Positions 1-6,649 of a stretch of DNA of 42,946 bases are shown in pieces. Every line of letters starts with the position of its first letter. Position 1 is the stretch's first letter. This DNA comes from Patescibacteria group bacterium (GTDB taxonomy: Bacteria > Patescibacteriota > Patescibacteriia > UBA2196): the NCBI GenBank assembly GCA_028748975.1, contig JAQTPI010000009.1, positions 1 through 42,946 of the forward strand, given 5' to 3'. A model generated the notes under the pieces. It was not told the DNA's origin and did no database searches. It saw only the letters and a program-made list of their open reading frames with translations. A program made the position numbers and the translations under genes.

Positions 1-135
1 TTAAATGAAACGTGATTGATTTTTGAATTGGGCAGTAAGTCGTTTACTCCCCTAAAAGTTATTGCTTGGCAGAGCTTATAAAAGTCAACCAAACAATAAC
101 ATTTTGAGGAGCAAGATAGTAATTTATTCCAAGCG

Positions 136-170
136 ATCCCGAGTACTCGGGAGAGCCGAGGGATCTCTAC
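136..170. repeat. dispersed palindromic repeat, family D
   Basis: Contains the 14-bp palindrome CCCGAGTACTCGGG followed by GAGGGATCTC. The same core recurs near 693, 1720, 9687 and 35100, and variants recur near 6612, 20476, 22913 and 33770. Confidence 0.8.
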
Positions 171-175
171 CGTTT

Positions 176-245
176 GTCATTCCGGCCTCCGAACCGGAAT
201 CCAGGAATTATTTTTCTGGATCCCGGGTCACGGCCCGGGATGACA
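176..245. repeat. dispersed palindromic repeat, family A (70 bp)
   Basis: Two nested palindromes, GTCATTCCGG..CCGGAATCC and GGATCCCGGGTC..CCCGGGATGACA, are joined by an AT-rich middle. Near-identical copies occur inside lspA (11856-11923) and inside uvrA (42168-42237). Confidence 0.9.
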
Positions 246-374
246 AGTTTTGGACCAATTCAGCTCAAATATCCAAAGAGAGTGAAACGGATCAATTATT
301 GTAATTATTTAAATCCGCCATCTCTCTTCTCTTTGGGTATTTAAGCTAAATTTTTATCTTTTCTATATTATGTA

Positions 375-402
375 ATTATAGCAAACCTACAGAACTTGTC
401 AA
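375..402 (-). promoter_or_regulatory. sigma70-type promoter reading leftward
   Basis: On the minus strand TTGACA (402-397) is followed by a 16-nt spacer and TATAAT (380-375), with the extended TGC before the -10. Both hexamers are perfect consensus. It drives the structured region at 1-368. Confidence 0.75.
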
Positions 403-523
403 GTGGATAACTTGCCTTAATTAGGTATTTATTATCTAATTTAGGTGATTTTATCTAATTATACTATGATTTGACAGCTCTGTCAAACAATTACGTAATA
501 AAAAAACATGTCATTTTTAACAC

Positions 524-660
524 TTTTTGGCTAATATAAGCCATTTTTGCCCTTTTCGCCAAAAAAACCAGTTTTTTTTGGCGAAAACAGTGTTTTTGGC
601 TAACCTTAGCCAAAAACACAAAAAAAGTGCCATTTTCCAAAAAAACCAGTTTTCTGTGGT
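524..660. other. AT-rich block of nested palindromes
   Basis: Holds two copies of a TTTGGCTAA/TTAGCCAAA palindrome (524-547 and 592-617), a TTCGCC/GGCGAA hairpin with A and T tracts (556-586) and two direct copies of CCAAAAAAACCAGTTTT. No gene is seen. It lies just upstream of the parS-like and DnaA-box region and could be part of an origin. Confidence 0.5.
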
Positions 661-678
661 ATAAGGTATTTGGCAGTT

Positions 679-733
679 TATCCCGAGCGAGGAGCCCCGA
701 GTACTCGGGACGACGAGCCGAGGGATCTCGAGA
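679..733. repeat. dispersed palindromic repeat, family D
   Basis: Runs from TATCCCGAGCGAGGAG through CCCGAGTACTCGGG to GAGGGATCTCGAG, in inverted orientation relative to the copy at 1700-1745. Confidence 0.8.
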
Positions 734-748
734 GGTTTTGCGCTACAA

Positions 749-764
749 TGTTCCACGTGGAACA
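749..764. promoter_or_regulatory. parS-like centromere site 1
   Basis: The perfect 16-bp palindrome TGTTCCACGTGGAACA matches the ParB/Spo0J site consensus (TGTTNCACGTGNAACA) known from Bacillus and many other bacteria. An identical second copy lies at 1026-1041. ParB-bound parS sites usually lie near the chromosome origin. No parA or parB gene is in the window. Confidence 0.8.
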
Positions 765-771
765 TTTTTGT

Positions 772-900
772 TATCCTCCCCTTTCGAAGGGGAGGTGCCC
801 CGACAGCAGTCGAGGGCGGAGGGGTTGTAATGCTGTTTACCGCAACCACCCCGGCTCGGCCTAAAGGCACTCGCCACCCCTCCTTCGAAAGGAGGGGATA
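772..900. repeat. dispersed palindromic repeat, family C
   Basis: Starts TATCCTCCCCTTTCGAAGG and ends CCTTCGAAAGGAGGGGATA, with a variable centre and CAACCACCCCGGCTCG. Two hairpins face each other. Full or partial copies occur at 18073, 21359, 28361, 32012, 34115 and 41054. Confidence 0.9.
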
Positions 901-939
901 GAACACGAGTTATCCCCCAGAATGGCCCAAAAAGGGGAC

Positions 940-1052
940 TTGTCCACACTTTGTCTACACTGGCGTAGACAAACAAGTTTAGTAACCAATATTTGTCCAG
1001 ACCTGTGTAGACGTTTTTTAATTAATGTTCCACGTGGAACAATTTGTCTATA
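940..1052. other. cluster of DnaA-box-like nonamers between and beside the parS sites (candidate oriC)
   Basis: Nonamers close to the DnaA box occur at 940-948 (TTGTCCACA, identical to the box preferred by actinobacterial DnaA), 951-959 (TTGTCTACA), 964-972 (minus, TTGTCTACG), 993-1001 (TTGTCCAGA), 1004-1012 (minus, GTCTACACA) and 1044-1052 (TTGTCTATA). A very AT-rich stretch follows (1050-1100) and could unwind. Six related sites in 113 bp next to two parS sites suggest a replication origin. dnaA and dnaN are absent from the window, so this is an inference. Confidence 0.5.
1026..1041. promoter_or_regulatory. parS-like centromere site 2
   Basis: Identical 16-bp palindrome to the one at 749-764, 262 bp away. 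Confidence 0.8.
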
Positions 1053-1120
1053 AAAAAATATTATTTTATAAAGCCTTTTTTTTAGCTAATATTAGCCAAA
1101 AAGTAGCAAAACTCAACATA

Positions 1121-1180
1121 CCGGTTTCAAACCCGTATCACCGGTTTCAAACCTGTAATACCGGTTTGCAATCCGTATAA
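1121..1180 (+). repeat. three tandem 20-bp iterons
   Basis: Three head-to-tail copies begin at 1121, 1141 and 1161, each starting CCGGTTT and containing GGTTTCAAACC or a close variant, which is itself palindromic. The exact 20-bp period puts them on nearly the same helix face. The third copy contains the -35 of the promoter at 1166-1194. They could be operators for the small gene downstream or initiator-binding iterons of the origin-like region. Confidence 0.75.
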
Positions 1181-1194
1181 AACTATGCTAAAAT
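1166..1194 (+). promoter_or_regulatory. promoter of the 1309 gene, embedded in iteron 3
   Basis: TTGCAA (1166-1171), a 17-nt spacer with extended TGC, and TAAAAT (1189-1194). A protein bound to the iterons would block RNA polymerase here. Confidence 0.55.
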
Positions 1195-1213
1195 TAATAT
1201 AGACCATCAAAAA

Positions 1214-1300
1214 CGCATGGATTCCGGGTCAAGCCCGGAATGACAAGTGATGAGATCCCCCGGTTCGTCCCGAGTAATCGGGACTTCGCTCGGGATAAAC
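1214..1300. repeat. short family A repeat followed by family D repeat
   Basis: GATTCCGGGTCAAGCCCGGAATGACA is followed by GAGATCCC, the palindrome CCCGAGTAATCGGG and CTCGGGATAAAC. It occupies the 5' leader of the next gene, so an apparent N-terminal extension of that gene is repeat sequence. Confidence 0.75.
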
Positions 1301-1308
1301 TTAAAAAA

Positions 1309-1536
1309 ATGGAAAACCAAAACAAAAACCAAACCAAAACAGAACGCTTTAAAAAACTGGCCGAAGCCCGGACCAATCATGTCTTAAAAGCGCTCAAAAT
1401 TCTCGGCAATTGCGCCAACCGCAGTTTGTATGACTATGAAGACGAAGAAGTTCGCAAGATTTTTCGCGCCATTAATGAAAAAATAGAAGAAACTAAAGGT
1501 AAGTTCAAGTATTCGGAAAAGGAGTTTAGATTATAA
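1309..1536 (+). CDS. small conserved protein of unknown function (75 aa)
   Basis: The start at 1309 (MENQNKNQTKT) is chosen because the in-frame sequence before it is repeat D and A. The protein is basic at the N terminus, then has a helical stretch around RTNHVLKALKILGNCANRS and an acidic, charged C terminus that predicts coiled helices. I recall similar 70-90 aa proteins (RTNxxLxxLRxLGNxSNRSxY) in CPR genomes and on mobile elements, with no known role. It has its own promoter overlapped by three iterons and a hairpin terminator at 1567-1590, so it is probably a single-gene, tightly regulated unit. Confidence 0.75.
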   Translation: MENQNKNQTKTERFKKLAEARTNHVLKALKILGNCANRSLYDYEDEEVRKIFRAINEKIEETKGKFKYSEKEFRL

Positions 1537-1560
1537 TAAAAATTGATAATTGATAATTAA

Positions 1561-1591
1561 AAATTAGGCGGCAACCCCGCCTTTTAATTTT
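1561..1591 (+). terminator. intrinsic terminator of the 1309 gene
   Basis: GGCGG (1567-1571) pairs with CCGCC (1577-1581), followed by TTTTAATTTT. Confidence 0.7.
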
Positions 1592-1617
1592 GGGGAAAAA
1601 AAGGTAGAATAATAAAA

Positions 1618-1693
1618 GAGAAATAAGGAAATAGGGATATAATGAAATAATGAATTGTTTATATATCCTTATATCTTTATATCCTTATTATTT
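1618..1693. repeat. dispersed AT-rich repeat, family F
   Basis: An inverted pair built from AAGGAAATAGGGATATAATG and TATATCCTTATATCTTTATA. Similar pairs occur at 8778, 17797, 26639 and 30972. Confidence 0.7.
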
Positions 1694-1699
1694 AAACAA

Positions 1700-1745
1700 C
1701 GAGATCCCTCGGCTCCCCCGAGTACTCGGGGTCGCTCGGGATAAA
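1700..1745. repeat. dispersed palindromic repeat, family D
   Basis: GAGATCCCTCGGCTC, then CCCGAGTACTCGGG and CGCTCGGGATAAAC. It ends 9 bases before the trxB start codon. Confidence 0.8.
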
Positions 1746-1754
1746 CTAAAAAAT

Positions 1755-2672
1755 ATGAACACCTACGACACCATTATTCTAGGCGGGGGACCCGCCGGCG
1801 TGGCCGCGGGAATCTATGCCGCGCGCAAAAAAGTAAAAACACTTTTGATTTCCGAACATCTGGGCGGACAATCCACCGTTTCCGCTGTGATTGAAAATTG
1901 GATCGGCGACATCAAGTTGTCCGGCTTTGATTTATTGAAAAAATTGGAAAACCATCTGCGGGCGCAAGAGGGGATTGAAATAATTACTGCTGAAAAAATT
2001 ATGGCAGTGAAAAAAGAGGGCAAAAATTTTTCCGTGGCCACTGACAAAAATAATTATCAAACCAAAACTGTCATCGTGGCCACCGGCGCCAAACATCGGC
2101 AACTGGGCGTACCGGGCGAAGACCAATTCGCTGGCAAAGGCGTAGCCTATTGTTCCACCTGCGATGCGCCCATGTTTAAAAATAAAGACGTGGTGGTGGT
2201 GGGCACTGGCAATTCTGGTTTGGAAGCAGTCATAGATCTTTTGCCTTACGCCAATAAAATTTATTTGATGGATGTTTTGGAAAAAATTTTTGGCGAGGAA
2301 ACTTTAGCGGAAAAAATAAAGTCCGAAAAAGTAGAAATGCTACTCGGCACCAAAATTAAATCAATTGAAGGCAGTCAGTTTGTAGAAAAAATTATTTATG
2401 AAAATATAAAGAGCGGGGAAGTGAAAGAAATTCCGGCGCAAGGCATTTTTGTGGAAATTGGCATGACGCCCAATTCCGACTGTGTTAAAGATTTGGTCAA
2501 ATTAAATAAGGCCAAAGAAATTGAAATTGATCATAAAAATATGGCCACCTCCGTGCCGGGAATTTTTGCCGCGGGCGACGTGACCGATGTGTTATTCAAA
2601 CAAAGCAGCGTGGCTTCTGGGGAAGGGGTAAAGGCGGCGTTGGCAGCATGTGGGTACCTAGGTAATAAGTAA
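1755..2672 (+). CDS. trxB: thioredoxin reductase (NADPH), 305 aa
   Basis: A flavoprotein that transfers electrons from NADPH to thioredoxin in the cytosol. The FAD-binding GGGPAG lies at residues 10-15, the redox-active CSTC at 133-136, the NADPH-binding GTGNSG at about 150-155, and the second FAD motif GIFAAGDVTD near 272. The length fits the low-molecular-weight TrxR family (about 310 aa). The start at 1755 is chosen because residues further upstream would come from repeats F and D and because the protein then begins at the typical Rossmann strand. No glutathione genes are nearby, so thioredoxin is the likely partner. Confidence 0.95.
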   Translation: MNTYDTIILGGGPAGVAAGIYAARKKVKTLLISEHLGGQSTVSAVIENWIGDIKLSGFDLLKKLENHLRAQEGIEIITAEKIMAVKKEGKNFSVATDKNNYQTKTVIVATGAKHRQLGVPGEDQFAGKGVAYCSTCDAPMFKNKDVVVVGTGNSGLEAVIDLLPYANKIYLMDVLEKIFGEETLAEKIKSEKVEMLLGTKIKSIEGSQFVEKIIYENIKSGEVKEIPAQGIFVEIGMTPNSDCVKDLVKLNKAKEIEIDHKNMATSVPGIFAAGDVTDVLFKQSSVASGEGVKAALAACGYLGNK

Positions 2673-2683
2673 TTTTGTTGGTT

Positions 2684-2769
2684 GTCATCCTGACGACCCC
2701 GATGAACATCGGGGGAGGAAGGATCTCGTACGAGATTCCTCCGCCACTGTCGCGGCGTTCGGAATGACA
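2684..2769. repeat. dispersed palindromic repeat, family B
   Basis: Begins GTCATCCTGACGACCCCGAT and ends CGGAATGACA, with an internal GATCTCGTACGAGATTCC palindrome. Copies occur at 6552, 16015, 17741, 28527 and 31329. Confidence 0.85.
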
Positions 2770-2799
2770 ACCACAAAAGTTTTGTGATATAATATAGAT

Positions 2800-3402
2800 A
2801 TGAACTTCCGTCACGAACACAAATTATGGAAACAGGGCTACGACCTCATCGTTGGCCTCGACGAAGCCGGCCGCGGTTCTTGGGCCGGGCCCTTGGTGGC
2901 TGGCGCGGTGGTTTGGCCGCGCGGATTTAAAAAAGTTGACGGCCTGAATGATTCCAAAAAACTAACGCCCTCCGCCCGCGAAAAATTATTTCTGCAAATC
3001 GTAAAAAATTGTCTGGGTTGGGCTGTGGGCATCGTGCCCCACACCCACCTTGATGAAGTCGGAGTTTTGGAAGCCAATCGCGAAGTTTTTCGCCGGGCTT
3101 TGGAAAATTTAGGTCTTACCCCGCACTATGTTTTGGTTGATGGCGTGAAAATTTTTGAGCCCGCGGTGCCGCATGAATTTATAATTCGGGGCGATGGCAA
3201 AATTGCGAGCATTGCCGCGGCCTCAATTGTGGCTAAAGTTGTGCGCGACAGAATGCTCGCGCAATTCAGTAAAGATTACCCGGAATATAATTGGCATAAT
3301 AACAAAGGTTATGGCACGGAAGAACACCGCGCCGCTCTTGATCAGTTTGGTTTATCCGAACTTCATCGTTTAAGTTTTTTACCAATGAGAGAGATTTGTT
3401 AA
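2800..3402 (+). CDS. rnhB: ribonuclease HII, 200 aa
   Basis: Cleaves the RNA strand of RNA-DNA hybrids, including single ribonucleotides in DNA. The N-terminal DEAGRG (residues 21-26) gives two metal-binding acidic residues, a third is D114 in LVDG, and ASIVAKVVRDR forms the family helix. The length is normal. A -10-like TGATATAATATA at 2783-2794 lies just upstream, so it may have its own promoter. There is no close operon partner. Confidence 0.95.
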   Translation: MNFRHEHKLWKQGYDLIVGLDEAGRGSWAGPLVAGAVVWPRGFKKVDGLNDSKKLTPSAREKLFLQIVKNCLGWAVGIVPHTHLDEVGVLEANREVFRRALENLGLTPHYVLVDGVKIFEPAVPHEFIIRGDGKIASIAAASIVAKVVRDRMLAQFSKDYPEYNWHNNKGYGTEEHRAALDQFGLSELHRLSFLPMREIC

Positions 3403-3423
3403 GTGATAAAAAATAAAGATAAC

Positions 3424-3452
3424 GACGGGATTCCAACTCGTCTTTTTTGTTT
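3424..3452 (+). terminator. weak terminator after rnhB
   Basis: GACG and CGTC pair around GGATTCCAACT, followed by TTTTTTG. The stem is short. Confidence 0.4.
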
Positions 3453-3516
3453 GAATAAATAAACTGAAGGTGTTAAAATTAAGAAACAGGGAGTTGAAAA
3501 AAATGGATAAAAAATT

Positions 3517-3582
3517 AACGAGAAAGTTTATGAACCTTATGATTTGACGAAGGAAGAGATAAAAATTATTGAGGAAAAATAA
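3517..3582 (+). pseudogene. remnant of a restriction-type DNA methyltransferase C terminus
   Basis: The frame reads NEKVYEPYDLTKEEIKIIEEK and then stops. The pattern VYxLYgLTeeEIkiVE is the usual C terminus of Eco57I-like and related DNA methyltransferases. An in-frame stop lies at about 3508, just upstream, so only this tail survives. It lies at the left edge of the AT-rich accessory pair and suggests loss of a restriction-modification gene. Confidence 0.4.
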
Positions 3583-3594
3583 ACAAATAACAAT

Positions 3595-4458
3595 ATGGAA
3601 AAATGTAAGTGTTATAAAAATGAGAATAAAAAAGATGGTCTGTGTCAAAAATACAAAAGTAAAATTGACGGTTTAAGTGTGCATTGTTCTGGATTCTGGA
3701 CGGAAGATAAAATTAGGCATTTTAAACATTATGCCGAAATGTTTTCTACTGGAATGAAAAATAAGTGGCAGGGGCGCTTATATTATATTGATTTATTTGC
3801 AGGACCGGGAAAGTGCATTATTAGGGAGAACCAAAAGGAAATAGATGGTACTTGTTTAGAGGTTGCATCTTTAAAAGACAAGTTTAAAAAGTATTTTTTT
3901 GTTGATAAAAACATTACTTGTATTGAGGATTTGAAAAAAAGACTTGAGAAACACAACAACATAGAATATTATAATGACGATTGTAATATTGCTATAAAGA
4001 AAATTGTTGAGGAGATTCCTGATAATTCATTGAGTTTGGCCATAGTTGATCCTGATAGTTTACAATTTCATTTTAATTCTTATAAAGAATTAGCTAAAAG
4101 GAAGATTGATTTAATCGTTAATTATCCAATATGCCCCGTTGGAAGAGCTTTTTCTTCCGTTTTAAGTAAAAAGAGTAACTCTGTAATTTTAGATAAATTT
4201 CATCCGGGATGGAGGGATGTAGTTGATGTAAACAAAAAATCTTGGAGAATGGCAATGGGAGATTTAATTAAAGATTATATTAATAAAATAGAGAGGTTAG
4301 GATATTATTCAAATTCAGTAAAGGCCCCTTTCAAAAATGATAAAAACGCTACTATGTATTACTTGCTTATGTTTAGTAAGGATAAAAGAGGTATTGAATT
4401 TTGGGATAAAATAATAAATTCTTTTAAGAAAAAGAAATCACTACAACCCATGTTTTAA
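3595..4458 (+). CDS. tcmP: three-Cys-motif partner protein (TcmP-like), 287 aa
   Basis: Resembles the TcmP family, named for being encoded beside three-Cys-motif proteins; its biochemical role is unknown to me. The fold looks like a class I methyltransferase: IDLFAGPG (D66 to G72) matches a SAM-binding motif I and VDPDS (D152) sits where a motif IV would be. Cysteines 4, 6, 17 and 31 at the N terminus could bind metal. A WTEDKIRHFKHYAEMF segment precedes the Rossmann strand as in the family. Base composition is markedly more AT-rich than trxB or rnhB, which suggests horizontal acquisition. The three-Cys protein starts 43 bp downstream on the same strand. Confidence 0.75.
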   Translation: MEKCKCYKNENKKDGLCQKYKSKIDGLSVHCSGFWTEDKIRHFKHYAEMFSTGMKNKWQGRLYYIDLFAGPGKCIIRENQKEIDGTCLEVASLKDKFKKYFFVDKNITCIEDLKKRLEKHNNIEYYNDDCNIAIKKIVEEIPDNSLSLAIVDPDSLQFHFNSYKELAKRKIDLIVNYPICPVGRAFSSVLSKKSNSVILDKFHPGWRDVVDVNKKSWRMAMGDLIKDYINKIERLGYYSNSVKAPFKNDKNATMYYLLMFSKDKRGIEFWDKIINSFKKKKSLQPMF

Positions 4459-4501
4459 ATTTTGGTATAAAAGTGATATAATTAAGGTATAAATATCCAC
4501 C

Positions 4502-5350
4502 ATGCTTAAAATAACCCGAAAATCGCTATTATACAAAAGTGCTGTGGAATACGCTGATTATTGCATCAATCACGTTGAGGGTTGTTCACACGGCTGTAAA
4601 TTTCCTTGCTACGCCATGAATATGAAAAAGAGATGCGGCGTGATTAAGGATTATCAGGATTGGATTAGGCCAAAAATCGTAGAAAATGCGTTGGAACTTC
4701 TGGACAAAGAAATTCCAAAATTAAAACACAAAATCAAGGTTGTGCATCTTTGCTTTACTACCGACCCCTTCATGTATGGGCAAAAAGAAGTTTGTGATTT
4801 AACCTTAAAAATAATTGAAAAGTTGAATAAAAATGGAATTCGGTGCACGGTTTTAACCAAAGGAATTTACCCGAAGGAATTAACTGACACTAAAAAATAC
4901 AGTGTGGAAAATGAATATGCGATAACTCTGGTTTCATTGGACGAAAAATTTAAAAAGAAATTTGAGCCATACACGGCGCCGTATGAACAAAGAATCGAGG
5001 CATTGAAATATTTACATAGCTATGGTTTAAAAACATGGGTGAGTATGGAACCGTATCCGACGCCAAATTTAGCGCCAGACCAAAAATTAAAAAATATTTT
5101 AGAAAAAGTTAAATTTGTTGATAAGATTATTTTTGGCAAACTGAACTATAATGTAAAAATAACCGAATTTGAAGATAACAAAAATTTTTATGACAATTGC
5201 GCCAAAATAGTGATTGATTTTTGTAATAAAAATAAAATTAAATATCATATTAAATACGGCACGCAGTCTATGGTGGAAGAAAAAGAAACTGAAGATATTT
5301 TTTATAAGCCAAAATTTTATACTAATTTGGTGCCGCAGTTGGGCATTTAG
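4502..5350 (+). CDS. three-Cys-motif radical-SAM-like protein, 282 aa
   Basis: The N terminus carries C28-x3-C32-x3-C36 in the context EGCSHGCKFPCYA. This recalls the SPL-type radical SAM signature (Cx3Cx2C followed by YA) and phage Gp37/Gp68 (DUF5131) proteins, so a [4Fe-4S] cluster is plausible. The rest fits a partial TIM barrel: VVHLCFTTDPF, RCTVLTKG, ITLVSLDE and KTWVSMEPYPTP are alternating strands. The one-residue longer last spacing differs from canonical radical SAM enzymes. The gene follows the TcmP-like gene, the arrangement that gives TcmP its name, so the two probably act together. Substrate is unknown. Confidence 0.75.
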   Translation: MLKITRKSLLYKSAVEYADYCINHVEGCSHGCKFPCYAMNMKKRCGVIKDYQDWIRPKIVENALELLDKEIPKLKHKIKVVHLCFTTDPFMYGQKEVCDLTLKIIEKLNKNGIRCTVLTKGIYPKELTDTKKYSVENEYAITLVSLDEKFKKKFEPYTAPYEQRIEALKYLHSYGLKTWVSMEPYPTPNLAPDQKLKNILEKVKFVDKIIFGKLNYNVKITEFEDNKNFYDNCAKIVIDFCNKNKIKYHIKYGTQSMVEEKETEDIFYKPKFYTNLVPQLGI

Positions 5351-5372
5351 ATTAAAACAGGGGTAAAAATAT

Positions 5373-5936
5373 ATGTTTCATAGTAAAGTTCCGGGCGGGA
5401 ACGAACTTCTTAACCCGGAAAAAATTCTAAAGGACGAACTCGGCTTGACCTCCGGCGCCTATGTCGGTGATTTTGGCTGCGGCGGCGCGGGCTATTTTGC
5501 CATTCAAGCCGGAAAAATCGTTGGCGACAGCGGCCTGGTTTATGCCGTGGACATTTTGCAGCCGGTTTTGAAAAACATTGAAAGCCGCGCCAAAGAATTA
5601 AATTTGAACAATATCAAACTAGTCTGGTCTAATTTGGAAAAATTTGGCGCCTGCAAAATTAATAACGAGAGTTTGGATTTTGGCCTGATTATTAATGTTC
5701 TTTTCCAAAATAAGGACAAAAAAACAATTTTAAAAGAGGTGGCGCGCATGATTAAGCCCTTGGGCAAACTTTTGGTGGTGGATTGGAAAGAGGGCCGCTT
5801 TCCACTTGGCCCGCGCCCGGACGATAAGCTCTCGGCTGAAGCCATTGTTACCTTGACCAATGAATTTGGCCTGAAATTGGCAAAAAAATTTGAAGCCGGG
5901 CAGTACCACTACGGACTTGTATTTGAGAAATTCTAG
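5373..5936 (+). CDS. class I SAM-dependent methyltransferase, 187 aa
   Basis: Motif I is VGDFGCGGAGYFA (about residues 31-43), followed by VYAVDI (acidic residue binding the SAM ribose), a DFGLIINVLF strand and the post-motif LLVVDWKEG. This is the UbiE/Methyltransf_31-like architecture. The substrate cannot be told. It starts 22 bp after the three-Cys gene but returns to a GC-richer codon use, so it may be the native neighbour rather than part of the acquired pair. Confidence 0.85.
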   Translation: MFHSKVPGGNELLNPEKILKDELGLTSGAYVGDFGCGGAGYFAIQAGKIVGDSGLVYAVDILQPVLKNIESRAKELNLNNIKLVWSNLEKFGACKINNESLDFGLIINVLFQNKDKKTILKEVARMIKPLGKLLVVDWKEGRFPLGPRPDDKLSAEAIVTLTNEFGLKLAKKFEAGQYHYGLVFEKF

Positions 5937-6002
5937 GATTAGGTTATCCACTTGCATGGTTTTGTGGAATAGATTAAGATAGTGGTAAATAAAATAATAG
6001 TC

Positions 6003-6111
6003 GTTGGTCGTTATACGGCATCGCGGCCCGGTTCGTCAGTAGTTGATCGTTAGACGGCCGTAAAACCACAACCTATAACGATACGGGTGGCGACGCCGTA
6101 CAACGCCTAAC
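6003..6111. repeat. imperfect inverted repeat in the 5937-6123 spacer
   Basis: Arms at 6003-6026 and 6088-6111 share 18 of 24 positions when one is reverse complemented; both carry a TACGGC/GCCGTA core. The enclosed 60 bp contain GACGGCCGT. It has no poly-T and no ORF. It may be another member of the dispersed palindrome population. Confidence 0.5.
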
Positions 6112-6123
6112 TAAACCATAAAC

Positions 6124-6540
6124 ATGAATCTACTTTTTGAAAATCTCAAAAATCTTTTTACTCTGAAATACTGGTTCACCTTAAACCCCGAGCCGTTTTT
6201 GCCCGTGGTTTTAAATATTTTGTATGTTGTTTTTGGCTTGATGATCATTGCCGGCCTGGCCGCGAAAATCATGAGTAAAAAACACGCCGACTATCCGCCG
6301 ACGAGAAAAATTTTTGAAAAATTTTATTATCTTTTGGCCTCCTTGGGCGTGGCGGGGTTGCTTTTGGTTTTTTTCCGCTCGGTTCGCGCCTACCTTCTTG
6401 GCGCGCCATTTTTGATGCTTTTTTGGCTGATTATTCTTTTGGTCTGGTTGTATTTTGTCTTGCGCTACGTCTTTATCAAAGTGCCGAAATTGAAGGAAGA
6501 GATTGAGATGAAGCGAGAGTTGGAAAAGTATTTGCCGTAA
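6124..6540 (+). CDS. small integral membrane protein, 138 aa
   Basis: Three hydrophobic segments are visible: about residues 26-49 (VVLNILYVVFGLMIIAGLAA), 66-84 (YYLLASLGVAGLLLVFF) and 95-117 (FLMLFWLIILLVWLYFVL). A charged cytoplasmic-type tail ends EIEMKRELEKYLP. No enzyme motif is present. Similar three-helix proteins are common and uncharacterised in CPR genomes. It is flanked by repeats, so it is probably a single-gene unit. Confidence 0.75.
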   Translation: MNLLFENLKNLFTLKYWFTLNPEPFLPVVLNILYVVFGLMIIAGLAAKIMSKKHADYPPTRKIFEKFYYLLASLGVAGLLLVFFRSVRAYLLGAPFLMLFWLIILLVWLYFVLRYVFIKVPKLKEEIEMKRELEKYLP

Positions 6541-6551
6541 TTTTTTTGGTT

Positions 6552-6636
6552 GTCATCCTGACGACTCCGAGGCCTCGGGGGAGGAAGGATCTCGTACGAG
6601 ATCCCTCGTCCCGAGTATTCGGGACTCGGGATGACA
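6552..6636. repeat. dispersed palindromic repeat, family B
   Basis: GTCATCCTGACGACTCCGA through GATCTCGTACGAGATCCC to GGGATGACA, with the CCCGAGTATTCGGG palindrome. It ends 13 bp before the next start codon. Confidence 0.85.
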
Positions 6637-6649
6637 AACACACAACCCC

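Larger units (their letters stand above)
46..368 (-). ncRNA. candidate structured RNA or structured leader running off the left edge
   Basis: A near-consensus minus-strand promoter at 375-402 would start a transcript near 368. Read on the minus strand, 345-261 folds into a long hairpin: two arms of about 19 nt pair with two imperfect positions, and an inner GGAT/ATCC stem sits inside. Further on, 115-48 folds into a second hairpin with a 12-bp stem (GTTATTGTTTGG pairing with CCAAGCAATAAC) extended by a CTCCTC/GGGGAG stem. Repeats D and A lie between the two hairpins. No convincing ORF exists on either strand. It may be an independent RNA or the 5' leader of a gene beyond the window; no terminator is visible. 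Confidence 0.4.

Noticed and set aside
62-304. An 80-codon open frame on the plus strand
   Set aside because: It is made of repeats D and A plus hairpin arms, with no ribosome-binding site.
517-976. Several overlapping open frames on both strands
   Set aside because: They translate palindromic repeat C, parS and DnaA-box sequence, and the same peptides appear wherever repeat C occurs.
1121-1180. Possible CRISPR array (three 20-bp repeats)
   Set aside because: The repeats are contiguous without spacers, and no cas genes are present.
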